A model generated the notes under the pieces. That model searched no databases, had not been told where the DNA came from, and saw only the letters and a program-made list of their open reading frames with translations. From Streptomyces macrolidinus (GTDB lineage: Bacteria > Actinomycetota > Actinomycetes > Streptomycetales > Streptomycetaceae), in assembly GCF_023887685.1 (NCBI RefSeq), contig NZ_JAMWMR010000014.1, forward strand, positions 1 through 64,000: DNA of 64,000 nt. The letters run 5' to 3'. The position numbers and the translations under genes were made by a program. This document shows positions 40,454 through 51,229 of the stretch, in pieces (positions within the stretch are counted from its first letter, which is position 1; each line of letters starts with the position of its first letter).

Positions 40454-42175
40454 ATGCACACGACACCTCCCCCTGCCCGACGCCTGCGTCTGGGGCTGCC
40501 CCGCCGGATGTTCTCGCAGGTCCTGCTGATGCAGATGGCGGTCGCCGCGGGGGTGGCCGTGCTCGCCACCGGGCTGTTCCTGGCCCCGCTCAGCCATCTG
40601 CTGGACGATCAGGCGATGCGCCGGGCCCTCGCCATCGCGCAGAGCACGGCCGCCCAGCCGCAGATCGCCGAGGATCTGCGGTCCACGCGGCCGACGCCGG
40701 ACGGGCCCGTGCAGGTGGCGGCGGAGCGCATCCGCAAGGCCAGCGGCGCCGAGTACGTCGTGGTGCTGAACCTGCGGCATGTGCGCTGGTCGCACCGGGA
40801 TCCCACGCTGGTCGGCAAGGTCGTCTCGACCGACCCGGGCAAGGCCCTGGCCGGCCAGGAGGTGATGGAGATCGACAGCGGCACCCTGGGCCGCTCGGCC
40901 CGCGGCAAGGTGCCGCTGCGCGACGCGCACGGCCGGATCATCGGCGCCGTCTCCGTGGGCATCGAGTACGCCACCGTGCGAACCCGGCTGATCCACGCGA
41001 TCCCGGGGCTGTTCGCCTACGCGGGCGCGGCCCTGGCCATCGGCGCCCTGGTCGCGTATCCGATCTCCCGAAGGGTCCAGCGGCAGACGCGCGACCTTGC
41101 CTTCTCCGACATCGCGGCCCTGCTCGCCGAGCGCGAGGCGATGCTGCACGGCATCAGGGAGGGGGTCGTCGCCCTGGACCGCGCGGGCCGGGTGCGTCTT
41201 CTCAACGACGAGGCGCGGCGCCTGCTGGGCATCGGGGACGAAGCCGTCGGCCGGTCCCTCGACGAGGCGCTGGGCGAGGGCCGTACGACCGATGTGCTCG
41301 CCGGACGGGTCACCGGCACCGATCTGCTCACCGTGTGCGGACACCGCGTCCTGGTCGCCAACCGCATGCCCACCGACGACGGAGGCGCCGTCGCCACCCT
41401 GCGCGACCGCACCGAACTCGAGCGGCTCGGCCGTGAACTCGACTCCACGCGCGGTCTGACAGACGCGCTGCGGGCGCAGGACCACGAGCACGCCAACCGG
41501 CTGCACATCCTCCTGGGGCTGCTCGAGCTGGAGATGTACGACGACGCCGCGGAGTTCATCGGCGAGGTGGTGGGCGACCACCGGGCCACCGCGGAACAGG
41601 TCACCGAGAAGATCCACGACCCGCTTCTCGCGGCCCTGTTGGTGGGCAAGGCCACGGTGGCCGGCGAGCGCGGGGTGGCGCTGTGGATCGCGGATCACAC
41701 GCTGCTGCCGGACCGGTTGATCGACCCCCAGGGGCTGGCCACGATCGTCGGCAACCTGGTCGACAACGCACTGGACGCCGTCGCGGGCACACCGCACGCG
41801 CGCGTGGAGGTCGATCTGCGCGCCGAGGGACGTACGGCCGTGCTCAGCGTGCGCGACACCGGGCCCGGAATCCCCGCCGAGCGACGGGAGTTGGTCTTCA
41901 CGGACGGGTGGTCCACCAAGGAGCCCCCGGCTCACGGCAAGCGCGGCATCGGGCTCTCCCTGGTGCGCCGCCTCGCCGAACGCCAAGGAGGCAGCGCGCG
42001 GGTGGGCGAAGCGCACGGCGGGGGCGCGGAGTTCGTCGTCGTCCTGCCGGAGGCGCTGGAGGAGTCCGGCCCGAGCCGGCCGGGCACGGCGACGCGGGCC
42101 GCGCCGGGCATCGCTGCGTCCGGGCGGCCCGCGTCCGAGGGCACGGCCGACGGGCTCAGCCCGCGGCCTTCTTGA
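40454..42175 (+). CDS. CitA/DcuS-type sensor histidine kinase
   Basis: A 573-residue kinase. Transmembrane helix 1 (about 25-48) leads to an extracytoplasmic PDC/Cache-like domain (about 50-175), helix 2 follows (about 185-205), then a cytoplasmic PAS domain (about 225-300: EGVVALDRAGRVRLLNDEARRLLG). The phospho-acceptor motif is DHEHANRLHILLGLLELEM near 345, typical of the citrate/C4-dicarboxylate kinase group. The ATPase has GNLVDNALDAV, DTGPGIP and GKRGIGLSLV. Its partner receiver gene lies at 45102, on the far side of an ABC transporter operon. The last 20 bases overlap the convergent solute-binding gene. ATG 40454 is the start. Confidence 0.85.
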   Translation: MHTTPPPARRLRLGLPRRMFSQVLLMQMAVAAGVAVLATGLFLAPLSHLLDDQAMRRALAIAQSTAAQPQIAEDLRSTRPTPDGPVQVAAERIRKASGAEYVVVLNLRHVRWSHRDPTLVGKVVSTDPGKALAGQEVMEIDSGTLGRSARGKVPLRDAHGRIIGAVSVGIEYATVRTRLIHAIPGLFAYAGAALAIGALVAYPISRRVQRQTRDLAFSDIAALLAEREAMLHGIREGVVALDRAGRVRLLNDEARRLLGIGDEAVGRSLDEALGEGRTTDVLAGRVTGTDLLTVCGHRVLVANRMPTDDGGAVATLRDRTELERLGRELDSTRGLTDALRAQDHEHANRLHILLGLLELEMYDDAAEFIGEVVGDHRATAEQVTEKIHDPLLAALLVGKATVAGERGVALWIADHTLLPDRLIDPQGLATIVGNLVDNALDAVAGTPHARVEVDLRAEGRTAVLSVRDTGPGIPAERRELVFTDGWSTKEPPAHGKRGIGLSLVRRLAERQGGSARVGEAHGGGAEFVVVLPEALEESGPSRPGTATRAAPGIAASGRPASEGTADGLSPRPS

Positions 42176-43205
42176 CGAACTCCGTCGTGTAGGTCTTGTC
42201 CAGGTCGATGGTGGCGTTCTTGATGTTGGGGTTGAACGCCTTGAGGACCTTCTGGACGGTCTCGGGGCCGCCTTCCGGCATCACGCCGTCCTTGGTGAAC
42301 ATGGGCAGCGTGCTCTTGATGGCGCTCGCGTAGAGCGTCTTGTCGCCCTGGGAGTAGTCGGCCGGCATCTTGGCGGCGATCTCGTCCGCGGAGTGCGTGG
42401 ACATCCACTTCAGGGTCTTCACGAACGCATTGACCAGCTTCTGGACCGTGTCCTTGTGACTGTTGACCCACTCCGTCTGCATGTACAGGCTTGACGACGG
42501 ATACAGACCGCCGAGCGCCTCCTGCGACCCTTCCGGTGTCCGCATGTCGACGAGCACCGTGCCGAGCTTCTTCTGCAGGATCGTCGCGACGGTCGGGTCG
42601 GTGGTCATCCCCCCGTCGATGGAGCCCTTCTCCAGGGCCGCGATGAACGTCGCACCGGCGCCGACGGCGACCGGGCTGAACTCACTGACGTTCACCCCGT
42701 TCTTGACCGCGAGGTACTTGGTGAGGAAGTCCGTCGAGGAGCCGAGGCCGGTGATGCCGAGCTTCGTGCCCTTGAAGTCCTTGGGCGACGTGATGTCCTT
42801 CGCGCGCCGGGTGGACACGATCTCGACCTCACCGGGCGCGTGCGAGAACTGCACCACGGACTCGACGTGCTTGCCCTTGGTCTGCAGGTCGAGGGTGTGG
42901 TCGTAGAAGCCGACCGCGCCCTGGACCTGCCCCGAGACGAGCGCGGTCTCGGCCTGCACTCCGGCGGGCTCGCTCAGCAGCTCCACTTCGAGGCCCTCGG
43001 CGTCGAAGTAGCCGAGCCGCTGGGTGAGCATGGCGGGCATGTAGATGACCTTGTCCAGACCACCCACCATGATCTTGACCTTCTCGCCCTTGCCGTCGCC
43101 CCCGCCGCCCGCACCGGAGGAGGCGTCATCGGCGCAGGCGGTGAGCGAGGTGAGGGCGAGCAGGCCGGCCGCGGCGAGGGCGGCGCATCTGGCGGACTTG
43201 CGCAT
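42156..43205 (-). CDS. NMT1/SsuA-type ABC transporter solute-binding lipoprotein
   Basis: A 349-residue lipoprotein. Signal peptide and lipobox LTSLTAC place the lipidated Cys at about residue 24, and a Gly-rich linker precedes the mature domain. The periplasmic-binding fold has VKIMVGGLDKVIYMP and GLEVELL near the start and TKLGITGLGSSTDFLTKYL as the hinge, as in NMT1/THI5-like or nitrate/sulfonate/pyrimidine binding proteins. It works with the permease and ATPase upstream on the same strand. The substrate, perhaps taurine, sulfonate or a thiamine-precursor pyrimidine, is not decided by sequence. Confidence 0.87.
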   Translation of the reverse strand: MRKSARCAALAAAGLLALTSLTACADDASSGAGGGGDGKGEKVKIMVGGLDKVIYMPAMLTQRLGYFDAEGLEVELLSEPAGVQAETALVSGQVQGAVGFYDHTLDLQTKGKHVESVVQFSHAPGEVEIVSTRRAKDITSPKDFKGTKLGITGLGSSTDFLTKYLAVKNGVNVSEFSPVAVGAGATFIAALEKGSIDGGMTTDPTVATILQKKLGTVLVDMRTPEGSQEALGGLYPSSSLYMQTEWVNSHKDTVQKLVNAFVKTLKWMSTHSADEIAAKMPADYSQGDKTLYASAIKSTLPMFTKDGVMPEGGPETVQKVLKAFNPNIKNATIDLDKTYTTEFVKKAAG

Positions 43206-43276
43206 GGTGGTTCACGTCCTTGTGAGAGGGCGGTGCGGGAGGAAGTTCGGGTGCCGTGCGGGGTGTCGAGCGGGGG

Positions 43277-44140
43277 TCACTGCCCGGAGTCCGACGGCTT
43301 CCAGCGGAAGATGCGGCGCTCGGCGAAGGTGAGCAGGCCTTCGGCCGCCAGCGCGACGACGGCGAGGATGACCATCGCGGCATACACACCGGCCGCGTTG
43401 AAGGTGCCCTGGGACTGGGCGACGAGCAGACCGATGCCCTGGGTGGCGCCGATGTACTCGCCGACGATGGCGCCGATGAGCGCGAAGCCGAAGCTGACGT
43501 GGAGGCTGGTGAAGATCCACGAGGTGGCGGACGGGATGACGACCTGAAGCGTCACACGGCGGTCACTGGCGCCCAGGATGCGGGCGTTGGCGACGAGATT
43601 GCGGTCCACCTCGCGGGCGCCCTGGAAGGCGTTGAAGAAGACGGGGAAGAAGACCAGCACGACGGCCGAGGCGATCTTGGAGGCCGATCCGAGCCCGAAC
43701 CAGATCACGAAGATCGGGGCAAGGACGATCCGGGGAATGGAGTTGAGCACCTTGATGTACGGACCAAGGACATCGGCGAGGAAGGCGACCCGTCCCAGCG
43801 CGATACCGGAGACCACCCCGGACACGACCCCGAGGATCCAGCCGACGAGCGCTTCCTGAAGCGTGACCCAGATCTGCGCGCCGAGCGAGCCGAGCGCGGT
43901 GCCGTGCATGACCCAGGTGTGGATCTGGTCCCAGATCTTCGACGGCATCGAGAAGTTGAACGGATCGATGGTCCCGGTCCGCGACAGCACTTCCCACAGC
44001 CCGAGCACGGCGACCAGCAGCAGCACACGCGCGAGGGCGACAACGGCCTTGCGTCTCCGGGCGGCACGCGCGCGTGAGTGCGCGCGGTCGGACTTGACGA
44101 CGTCGACGGACGACGGAGCGGAGAGGACCTCAGGCGACAT
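43277..44140 (-). CDS. ABC transporter permease (SsuC/TauC-like)
   Basis: A 287-residue inner-membrane permease with six predicted transmembrane helices after a basic cytoplasmic N-terminus. The EAA-like loop GAREVDRNLVANARILGASDRRVTLQVVIPSA near 190-215 is the ATPase contact. LLVAVLGLWEVLSRTG, GVVSGVVSGIALG and ILNSIPRIVLAPIFVIWFGLG are typical of the nitrate/sulfonate/bicarbonate group. It overlaps the ATPase gene by 11 bases and precedes the binding-protein gene by 71 bases. The three subunits form one importer. Confidence 0.88.
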   Translation of the reverse strand: MSPEVLSAPSSVDVVKSDRAHSRARAARRRKAVVALARVLLLVAVLGLWEVLSRTGTIDPFNFSMPSKIWDQIHTWVMHGTALGSLGAQIWVTLQEALVGWILGVVSGVVSGIALGRVAFLADVLGPYIKVLNSIPRIVLAPIFVIWFGLGSASKIASAVVLVFFPVFFNAFQGAREVDRNLVANARILGASDRRVTLQVVIPSATSWIFTSLHVSFGFALIGAIVGEYIGATQGIGLLVAQSQGTFNAAGVYAAMVILAVVALAAEGLLTFAERRIFRWKPSDSGQ

Positions 44141-44945
44141 GGGCGGTACCTCTCTCGCGCGTGATGCGGACCTCTTCGCCGAGGGACTCCCAGATCTCGC
44201 GGTAGATCTCGATGAACCGCGGCTCCAGGCGCACCGATTCGACCTTGCGCGGGCGCGGCAGGTCGATGTCGAAGACCTGCTTCACGGTCGCGGGCCCGGC
44301 GGTCATCACGACCACCTTGTCGGCCAGCGCGATGGACTCCTCCAGGTCGTGGGTGACGAAGACGACCGAGGCGCCCGTGCCCTCCCACAGTTCCAGCAGT
44401 TCGTCCGACATCAGGGCCCTGGTCTGCACGTCGAGAGCCGAGAACGGCTCGTCCATGAGCAGGATCTCGGGGTCGTTGACGAAGGTGGCCGCGAGGGCGA
44501 CGCGCTTGCGCTGGCCGCCGGAGAGCTGGTGGGGGTAGCGGTCCTCGAAGGCCGCGAGCCCGACGCGGGCGAGCCACTCGCGCGCCTTCTGCCTGGCCTC
44601 CGCCTTCGGCACACCGCGAAAGCGCGGGCCCGCCATGACGTTGGACAGGACCGTGCGCCAGGGGAACGTGGCGTCCTGCTGGAAGACGAAGCCGACCTTG
44701 TCCCCGACTCCGTCGACGGGCTCACCGGCCACCAGGACTTCGCCCTCGGTGGGCTCCTCCAGGCCACTGACCAGGGTCAGCGTCGTCGACTTGCCGCACC
44801 CCGTGGGTCCGACGACAGCGACGAACTCACCCCGCCCGACGGTCAGATCAAGCTCCCTGACCGCGGTGTGCAGACCCCCTGCCGGGGTCCTGAAGACCTT
44901 GCTCGCGCCCCGCAACTCGATCGCGGGGCTGATCTCTGCGCTCAT
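44130..44945 (-). CDS. ABC transporter ATP-binding subunit
   Basis: A 271-residue ATPase. Walker A is GPTGCGKSTTL near 48, the signature motif is LSGGQRKRVALA near 145 and Walker B is ILLMDEPFSALD. The H-loop is FVTHDLEES. The FQQDATFPWRTVL Q-loop is characteristic of nitrate/taurine-type importers. ATG 44945 is preferred over the longer frame. It is first in the operon, divergent from the response-regulator gene, with inverted TTGTG/CACAA motifs between the two. Confidence 0.9.
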   Translation of the reverse strand: MSAEISPAIELRGASKVFRTPAGGLHTAVRELDLTVGRGEFVAVVGPTGCGKSTTLTLVSGLEEPTEGEVLVAGEPVDGVGDKVGFVFQQDATFPWRTVLSNVMAGPRFRGVPKAEARQKAREWLARVGLAAFEDRYPHQLSGGQRKRVALAATFVNDPEILLMDEPFSALDVQTRALMSDELLELWEGTGASVVFVTHDLEESIALADKVVVMTAGPATVKQVFDIDLPRPRKVESVRLEPRFIEIYREIWESLGEEVRITRERGTAHVA

Positions 44946-44985
44946 GGCCTGGGACCGTAGAACGCGACGGGCCGGCGCAGCAGTC

Positions 44986-45052
44986 TTGTGGTCACAACCG
45001 CGACTTCTGCTCACAGGAGTCTGTTGTGCTCGTTTTGCGCGCGCTACAACAC
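44986..45052. promoter_or_regulatory. candidate operator dyads between ABC operon and its response regulator
   Basis: In the 156-base divergent gap, TTGTGGTCACAA lies at 44986-44997 (arms TTGTG/CACAA). A wider dyad is formed by TGTTGT at 45022-45027 and ACAACA at 45046-45051. The half-sites share the same TTGT/ACAA core and sit where a CitB-type regulator could control both transcripts. Evidence is positional and by symmetry only. Confidence 0.5.
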
Positions 45053-45101
45053 GGACTGAAACACGGGCTCAACGCTCGCCCGGCCCTGAGGGAGAGGCCC
45101 G

Positions 45102-45794
45102 ATGATTGACGTCCTGGTCGTGGACGACGACTTCCGTGTCGCCGAGATCAACGCCAAGTACGTGGAGAAGGTTCCCGGCTTCCGGGTCGCCGCCCGCGCG
45201 CACAACGCCGCCCAGGCGCTCGCCGCGGTGGAGCGCGCCCCGATCGATCTGGTCCTGCTCGACCACTATCTGCCGGACCGGACCGGCCTCGAACTGGTCC
45301 ACCGCATGCGGGAGCACGGCCATGGCACCGACGTCATCATGATCACGGCGGCGGGAGACGTGGCCACCGTGCAGGCGGCGATGCGCCTGGGCGCGCTGCA
45401 CTATCTGGTCAAGCCGTTCACGTTCGCGGGTCTGCGCGCACGCCTCGACTCGTACGCGGCGCTGCGGCGCACCGTCGACCGGGTCAGCGGCCGAGGGGTG
45501 ACGGGGCAGGAACAGGTCGACCGCATCTTCGGCGCCCTGCGCACCGCGCCCGCCCCCTCCGCGTCCAGACTGCCCAGCGGTCACTCGGAGCCGACGACGG
45601 ACCTCATCTGCGAGGTGCTGCACGGGGCCGAACACCCGCTGTCCGCCCACGAGGTGGCCGCCCGGACCGGCCTCAGCCGCTCCACCGCCCAGCGCTATCT
45701 GCGTCATCTGGAGCAGGCGGGCCGGCTGAGCCTGTCCCTGAAGTACGGCATCACGGGACGGCCGGAGCACCGGTACGCCTGGGTGGCGCCGTAG
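45102..45794 (+). CDS. CitB/DctR-family response regulator
   Basis: A 230-residue regulator. The receiver (1-120) shows VVDDDFRVAEINAKYVE, the phospho-acceptor Asp in VLLDHYLPD near 54 and Lys in YLVKPFTFAGL. The C-terminal half carries a winged-helix-like DNA-binding domain with LSAHEVAARTGLSRSTAQRYLRHLEQ near 185-205. This CitB/DcuR arrangement fits the kinase at 40454. ATG 45102 follows GGAGAGG. It probably controls the intervening ABC operon and itself. The ligand is unknown. Confidence 0.87.
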   Translation: MIDVLVVDDDFRVAEINAKYVEKVPGFRVAARAHNAAQALAAVERAPIDLVLLDHYLPDRTGLELVHRMREHGHGTDVIMITAAGDVATVQAAMRLGALHYLVKPFTFAGLRARLDSYAALRRTVDRVSGRGVTGQEQVDRIFGALRTAPAPSASRLPSGHSEPTTDLICEVLHGAEHPLSAHEVAARTGLSRSTAQRYLRHLEQAGRLSLSLKYGITGRPEHRYAWVAP

Positions 45795-45930
45795 AGGGCT
45801 CTCGTAGGCTCTGTACGGCGCCAGGAGGGCCCGCCCGGTGCCCACCGGGTGTCTCCGGGTGCCCACAGGCGTCTGCGGGCGCCTGCGGCCTCGTACGGAT
45901 TCCTACGGGTGTCCCGCGTCCGTGGGTGTC

Positions 45931-47523
45931 TCAGACCGCCCCGGCCCCCGTCAGCGACCGCACCTCGGTCTCGGCGTGCTTCGCCTCGTCCGGTGGCTCG
46001 GCCGAGGTGACCGTGCCGAGCCAGCCCGCGAGGAAGCCCAGCGGGACGGAGACGATGCCCGGGTTCTCCAGCGGGAAGTACTGGAAGTCGACGGCCGGGA
46101 ACAGCGAGTCGGGGCTCCCCGAGACGACCGGGGACAGCAGCACGAGCCCGAGCGCGGGCACGAGGCCGCCGTAGACCGCCCATACGGCGCCGCGCGTGGT
46201 GAAGCCGCGCCAGAACAGCGAGTACATCAGCACAGGGAGGTTCGCGGACGCGGAGACCGCGAAGGCGAGCCCCACCAGGAAGGCCGCGTTGAGGTCGCGG
46301 GCCAGCAGCCCGAGCGTGATCGCGACCACGCCGACGGCGACGGCGGCGATCCGCGCCACGGCCACCTCGCTGCGCGGGGCGACGCGACGGCGCCGCAGCG
46401 ACGGATACAGATCGTGGGCCACCGAGGCCGAGGCGGCGAGGGTGATCCCGGCGACGACCGCGAGGATCGTGGCGAAGGCGATCGCGGCGACCACGGCGAA
46501 CAGAACCGTTCCTCCGGTGGAGTCCGCACCACCGCCGAGGTTCCGCGCGAGCAGCGGCACCGCTGTGTTCCCGGCGGAGTTCGACTCCCGTACGGCGTCC
46601 GGTCCGAGGACGGCGGCAGCACCGAACCCCAGCACGATCGCCATCAGGTAGAAGCCGCCGATGAGTCCGACCGACCAGACGACCGAGCGACGCGCGGCAC
46701 GCGCGGTCGGCACGGTGTAGAAGCGGGACAGGATGTGCGGCAGCCCGGCCGTGCCGAGCACCAGCGCCAGGCCCAGGCTGATGAAGTCGACCCGGGAGGC
46801 CCAGCCGCCGCCGTACTTGAGGCCGGGCGCGAGGAACGCCTGCCCGTGTCCGCTGCGTTCGGCCGCCGTCCGCAGCAGCGCGTCGATGTTCCCGTGGAAG
46901 CGCAGCAGGACGAGCACGGTCAGGGCGATGGTGCCGCCGAGCAGCAGGACCGCCTTGACGATCTGGATCCAGGTGGTGGCCCGCATCCCGCCGAGGGACA
47001 CATAGATCACCATGAGCGCGCCGACGCCGATCACGGTCCACGCGCGCGCCGCCTCGCTCGTGTCACCGAGCAGCAGCGCCACCAGGCTGCCCGCGCCGAC
47101 CATCTGCGCCACCAGGTAGAGCACGGACACGGTCACCGAGGACGTCCCGGCCGCGATGCGCACCGGACGCTCGCGCATCCGCGCCACGACGACGTCCGCG
47201 AGCGTGAACCGTCCGCAGTTGCGCACCAGTTCGGCGACGCAGAAGAGCACCACGAGCCAGGCGACGAGGAAGCCCACCACATACAGCAGCCCGTCGTACC
47301 CGAAGAGCGCGATGAGCCCGGTGACGCCCAGCAGCGAGGCGGCCGAGGTGTAGTCACCGGCGATGGCAAAACCATTCTCCATCGGCGAGAACAGCCGTCC
47401 GCCCGCGTAGAACTCCTCCGCCGAGCCATGGCGGTCGCGGCTCACCCAGGTCGTGATCGCGAGCGTGATCACGACGAAGACGCCGAACAGCAGGAGCGCC
47501 AGGGCCTGATGGTGTCCAGTCAT
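45931..47523 (-). CDS. sodium/solute symporter (cation acetate symporter-like)
   Basis: A 530-residue SSS-family symporter with about 13 transmembrane helices. FYAGGRLFSPMENGFAIAGDYTSAASLLGVTG near the start and LGTAGLPHILSRFYTV are characteristic of ActP-like acetate/propionate carriers. The last 30 residues are cytoplasmic and charged. ATG 47523 (MTGHHQAL) is used; the frame upstream belongs to a different reading frame of the next gene. It overlaps the DUF485 gene's stop by four bases, the usual ActP-YjcH arrangement, so the two are co-expressed. Confidence 0.87.
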   Translation of the reverse strand: MTGHHQALALLLFGVFVVITLAITTWVSRDRHGSAEEFYAGGRLFSPMENGFAIAGDYTSAASLLGVTGLIALFGYDGLLYVVGFLVAWLVVLFCVAELVRNCGRFTLADVVVARMRERPVRIAAGTSSVTVSVLYLVAQMVGAGSLVALLLGDTSEAARAWTVIGVGALMVIYVSLGGMRATTWIQIVKAVLLLGGTIALTVLVLLRFHGNIDALLRTAAERSGHGQAFLAPGLKYGGGWASRVDFISLGLALVLGTAGLPHILSRFYTVPTARAARRSVVWSVGLIGGFYLMAIVLGFGAAAVLGPDAVRESNSAGNTAVPLLARNLGGGADSTGGTVLFAVVAAIAFATILAVVAGITLAASASVAHDLYPSLRRRRVAPRSEVAVARIAAVAVGVVAITLGLLARDLNAAFLVGLAFAVSASANLPVLMYSLFWRGFTTRGAVWAVYGGLVPALGLVLLSPVVSGSPDSLFPAVDFQYFPLENPGIVSVPLGFLAGWLGTVTSAEPPDEAKHAETEVRSLTGAGAV

Positions 47524-48077
47524 CGCGCCCCACCCCTGAGCCCGCGCGTCAATTCCTGGGTGTTCCAGCGCAGATCGAGCGCGGCCCGGTCCCGGCGCAA
47601 GCGCGCGTGCCGCGCGTACGCCCACGTGAACAGGAACGTCGTCAGGAACTGCCCGATCCCGGCCACCATCGCCACGTTCACCGCGCCCGCGACCGGGCGC
47701 GCCATCAGCCCGGGTGCCGTCTGCGCGGTCACCACATAGCCCACGTACCAGGTGAGGGACAGCGCCAGGCCCGGGATCACGAACCTGCGGTACCGGCTGC
47801 GTACTTCCTGGAACGCCTCGCTGCGCCGCACCTCCAGATAGACCTCGGCCGCATCGCCCGTACGCTCCTGGCGCGCGGGCGGCACGACGGGCGCCGGGGA
47901 GCCCGTCCCGTCCGTCTCGCCCCAGCCCGAGGCCAGCGCGTCGTACCAAGGATCGTCGTACCTCGGCCGTTCCGACGCCCCCACGTCCGCGGGGGCCGGG
48001 TCACGGCCCTCGTACTTCTCCACCGGACTCTCAGGGCCGTCTCCGTGCCCGCGGGGACGGCCATCGCTTGACTGCAT
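47520..48077 (-). CDS. DUF485 membrane protein (YjcH-like)
   Basis: A 185-residue protein. A disordered, acidic N-terminal half of about 90 residues is unusual compared with the roughly 100-residue family members. The conserved DUF485 core follows (EAFQEVRSRYRRFVIPGLALSLTWYVGYVV and GIGQFLTTFLFTWAYARHARLRRDR) with two transmembrane helices. It is coupled to the symporter gene. The role of DUF485 in symport is not established. ATG 48077 is taken; TTG 48083 is possible. Confidence 0.8.
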   Translation of the reverse strand: MQSSDGRPRGHGDGPESPVEKYEGRDPAPADVGASERPRYDDPWYDALASGWGETDGTGSPAPVVPPARQERTGDAAEVYLEVRRSEAFQEVRSRYRRFVIPGLALSLTWYVGYVVTAQTAPGLMARPVAGAVNVAMVAGIGQFLTTFLFTWAYARHARLRRDRAALDLRWNTQELTRGLRGGAR

Positions 48078-48175
48078 GCCCAAGGATGGGCAGATCGTGA
48101 CGACCCCCGACTCCGCTTCCCCGACCCGTTCACCCCATCAGGTGACACACGGCACGGGTGACACAGGTGACGCGG

Positions 48176-48198
48176 GCGGCCCCGAAGGACGGGGCCGC
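48176..48198. terminator. terminator hairpin after parE
   Basis: Nine-base arms at 48176-48184 and 48190-48198 (GCGGCCCCG/CGGGGCCGC) with a five-base loop lie 14 bases past the parE stop on the minus strand, before the DUF485 gene. Confidence 0.7.
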
Positions 48199-48211
48199 AC
48201 CGGGCGCCGTG

Positions 48212-50335
<2,124 letters not shown>

Positions 50336-50776
50336 GCGGTTCGCTCCTCGCTGAATTTCAGATGGTGCCCTTGGCGACAAGGGGGGCGGCGGCGGCCGCC
50401 GGTCCGAGGGTACAGAGGCCTGATAGAGCCGTTGTCACGCCACCCTCGTCTGAACTCAGACTAGTCCAGAGTCGTACGGGCGTTCGAACTTGAGCCCGAG
50501 TGAAGTGCACATCACGTTCCCTTCGAGGCATGAACCCTTTAGGCTCCGGGCACGTCCTCATCAATAACCGGCAACCCGGCCGGGAGGACCGACACCCGAC
50601 AGACAGCGCGAATCCGTACGACGCAAGGCACGCAATACGGCTCATTCGCCGCCAACCGGCAACGGACAGCCACCACGGAGAGAAATCTTCGAGGAAAAGC
50701 CGCGAGCGGGAACGTTTTCGGCCTGGTTGGATGTTGACCCTGGTAAGACAGCTCGTCGAGCTAGAGAAGAGGCGAC
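50336..50776. promoter_or_regulatory. divergent region between parE and the zinc-ribbon gene
   Basis: This 441-base gap contains no convincing ORF. A dyad GTCTGAACTCAGAC lies at 50448-50461, close to the probable parE promoters. For the plus gene, TTGACC near 50728 with GAGCTA 18 bases downstream is a plausible promoter, and AGCTCGTCGAGCT near 50750 is a palindrome. The nature of any regulator is unknown. Confidence 0.4.
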
Positions 50777-51007
50777 GTGACTACTGTTCTGACCCCCGCG
50801 AGCCCGCTGACGGCCGCTGACCGCTGCGACCGCTGCGGCGCCCAGGCGTACCTGCGCGTCGTCCTCCTGAGCGGCGGAGAGCTGCTCTTCTGCGCCCACC
50901 ACGGTCGCAAGTTCGAGCCGGAACTCAAGAAGATCGCGGCCGAGATACAGGACGAGACGCAGCGGCTCACCTCCGTTCCGGCGCACGCGCCCGAAGAGGA
51001 GCACTGA
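50777..51007 (+). CDS. small zinc-ribbon protein (DUF7455-like)
   Basis: A 76-residue protein with CDRCGAQAYLRV near 16-27 and FCAHHGRKFEP near 39-49, a CxxC...CxxH pattern that would hold one zinc. An acidic helix follows. It begins at GTG 50777 after AGAAGAGG. Small proteins of this type are found next to the parE/hrdB region in streptomycetes. The function is not known. A hairpin terminator follows 25 bases after the stop. Confidence 0.75.
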   Translation: MTTVLTPASPLTAADRCDRCGAQAYLRVVLLSGGELLFCAHHGRKFEPELKKIAAEIQDETQRLTSVPAHAPEEEH

Positions 51008-51031
51008 CGCTTCGCCTTCACGACGAGCCCG

Positions 51032-51050
51032 CACCGGCGCGAGGCCGGTG
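51032..51050. terminator. terminator hairpin after the zinc-ribbon gene
   Basis: CACCGGC (51032-51038) and GCCGGTG (51044-51050) form a seven-base stem with a five-base loop, 25 bases past the stop codon. It is modest and unaccompanied by a T-run. Confidence 0.5.
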
Positions 51051-51166
51051 AATGGTCGGCCACTTCGATCACAGGCAGTGGCCGCCCGTACTCGTAGGGC
51101 GCAGTGCGCCGACCTTCACGACGTACGTCGTCCTGGAGGCTCCATGTCGGCGTGACCCTACGAACA

Positions 51167-51196
51167 AGCGCCTTCGGGTAGGAACCCGAAGGCGCT
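51167..51196. terminator. terminator hairpin after the trypsin-like gene
   Basis: Thirteen-base perfect arms AGCGCCTTCGGGT (51167-51179) and ACCCGAAGGCGCT (51184-51196) with a four-base loop AGGA lie 34 bases past the protease stop (51230) on the minus strand. It could also end transcripts from the left. Confidence 0.75.
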
Positions 51197-51229
51197 CCTG
51201 TGCGACGCCACGCTCAGCGCCGTCGTCGC

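Noticed and set aside
45795..45930. GGTGTCT/GGGTGCC-like repeats between the response regulator and symporter
   Set aside because: Short, irregular and without constant period, so likely compositional.
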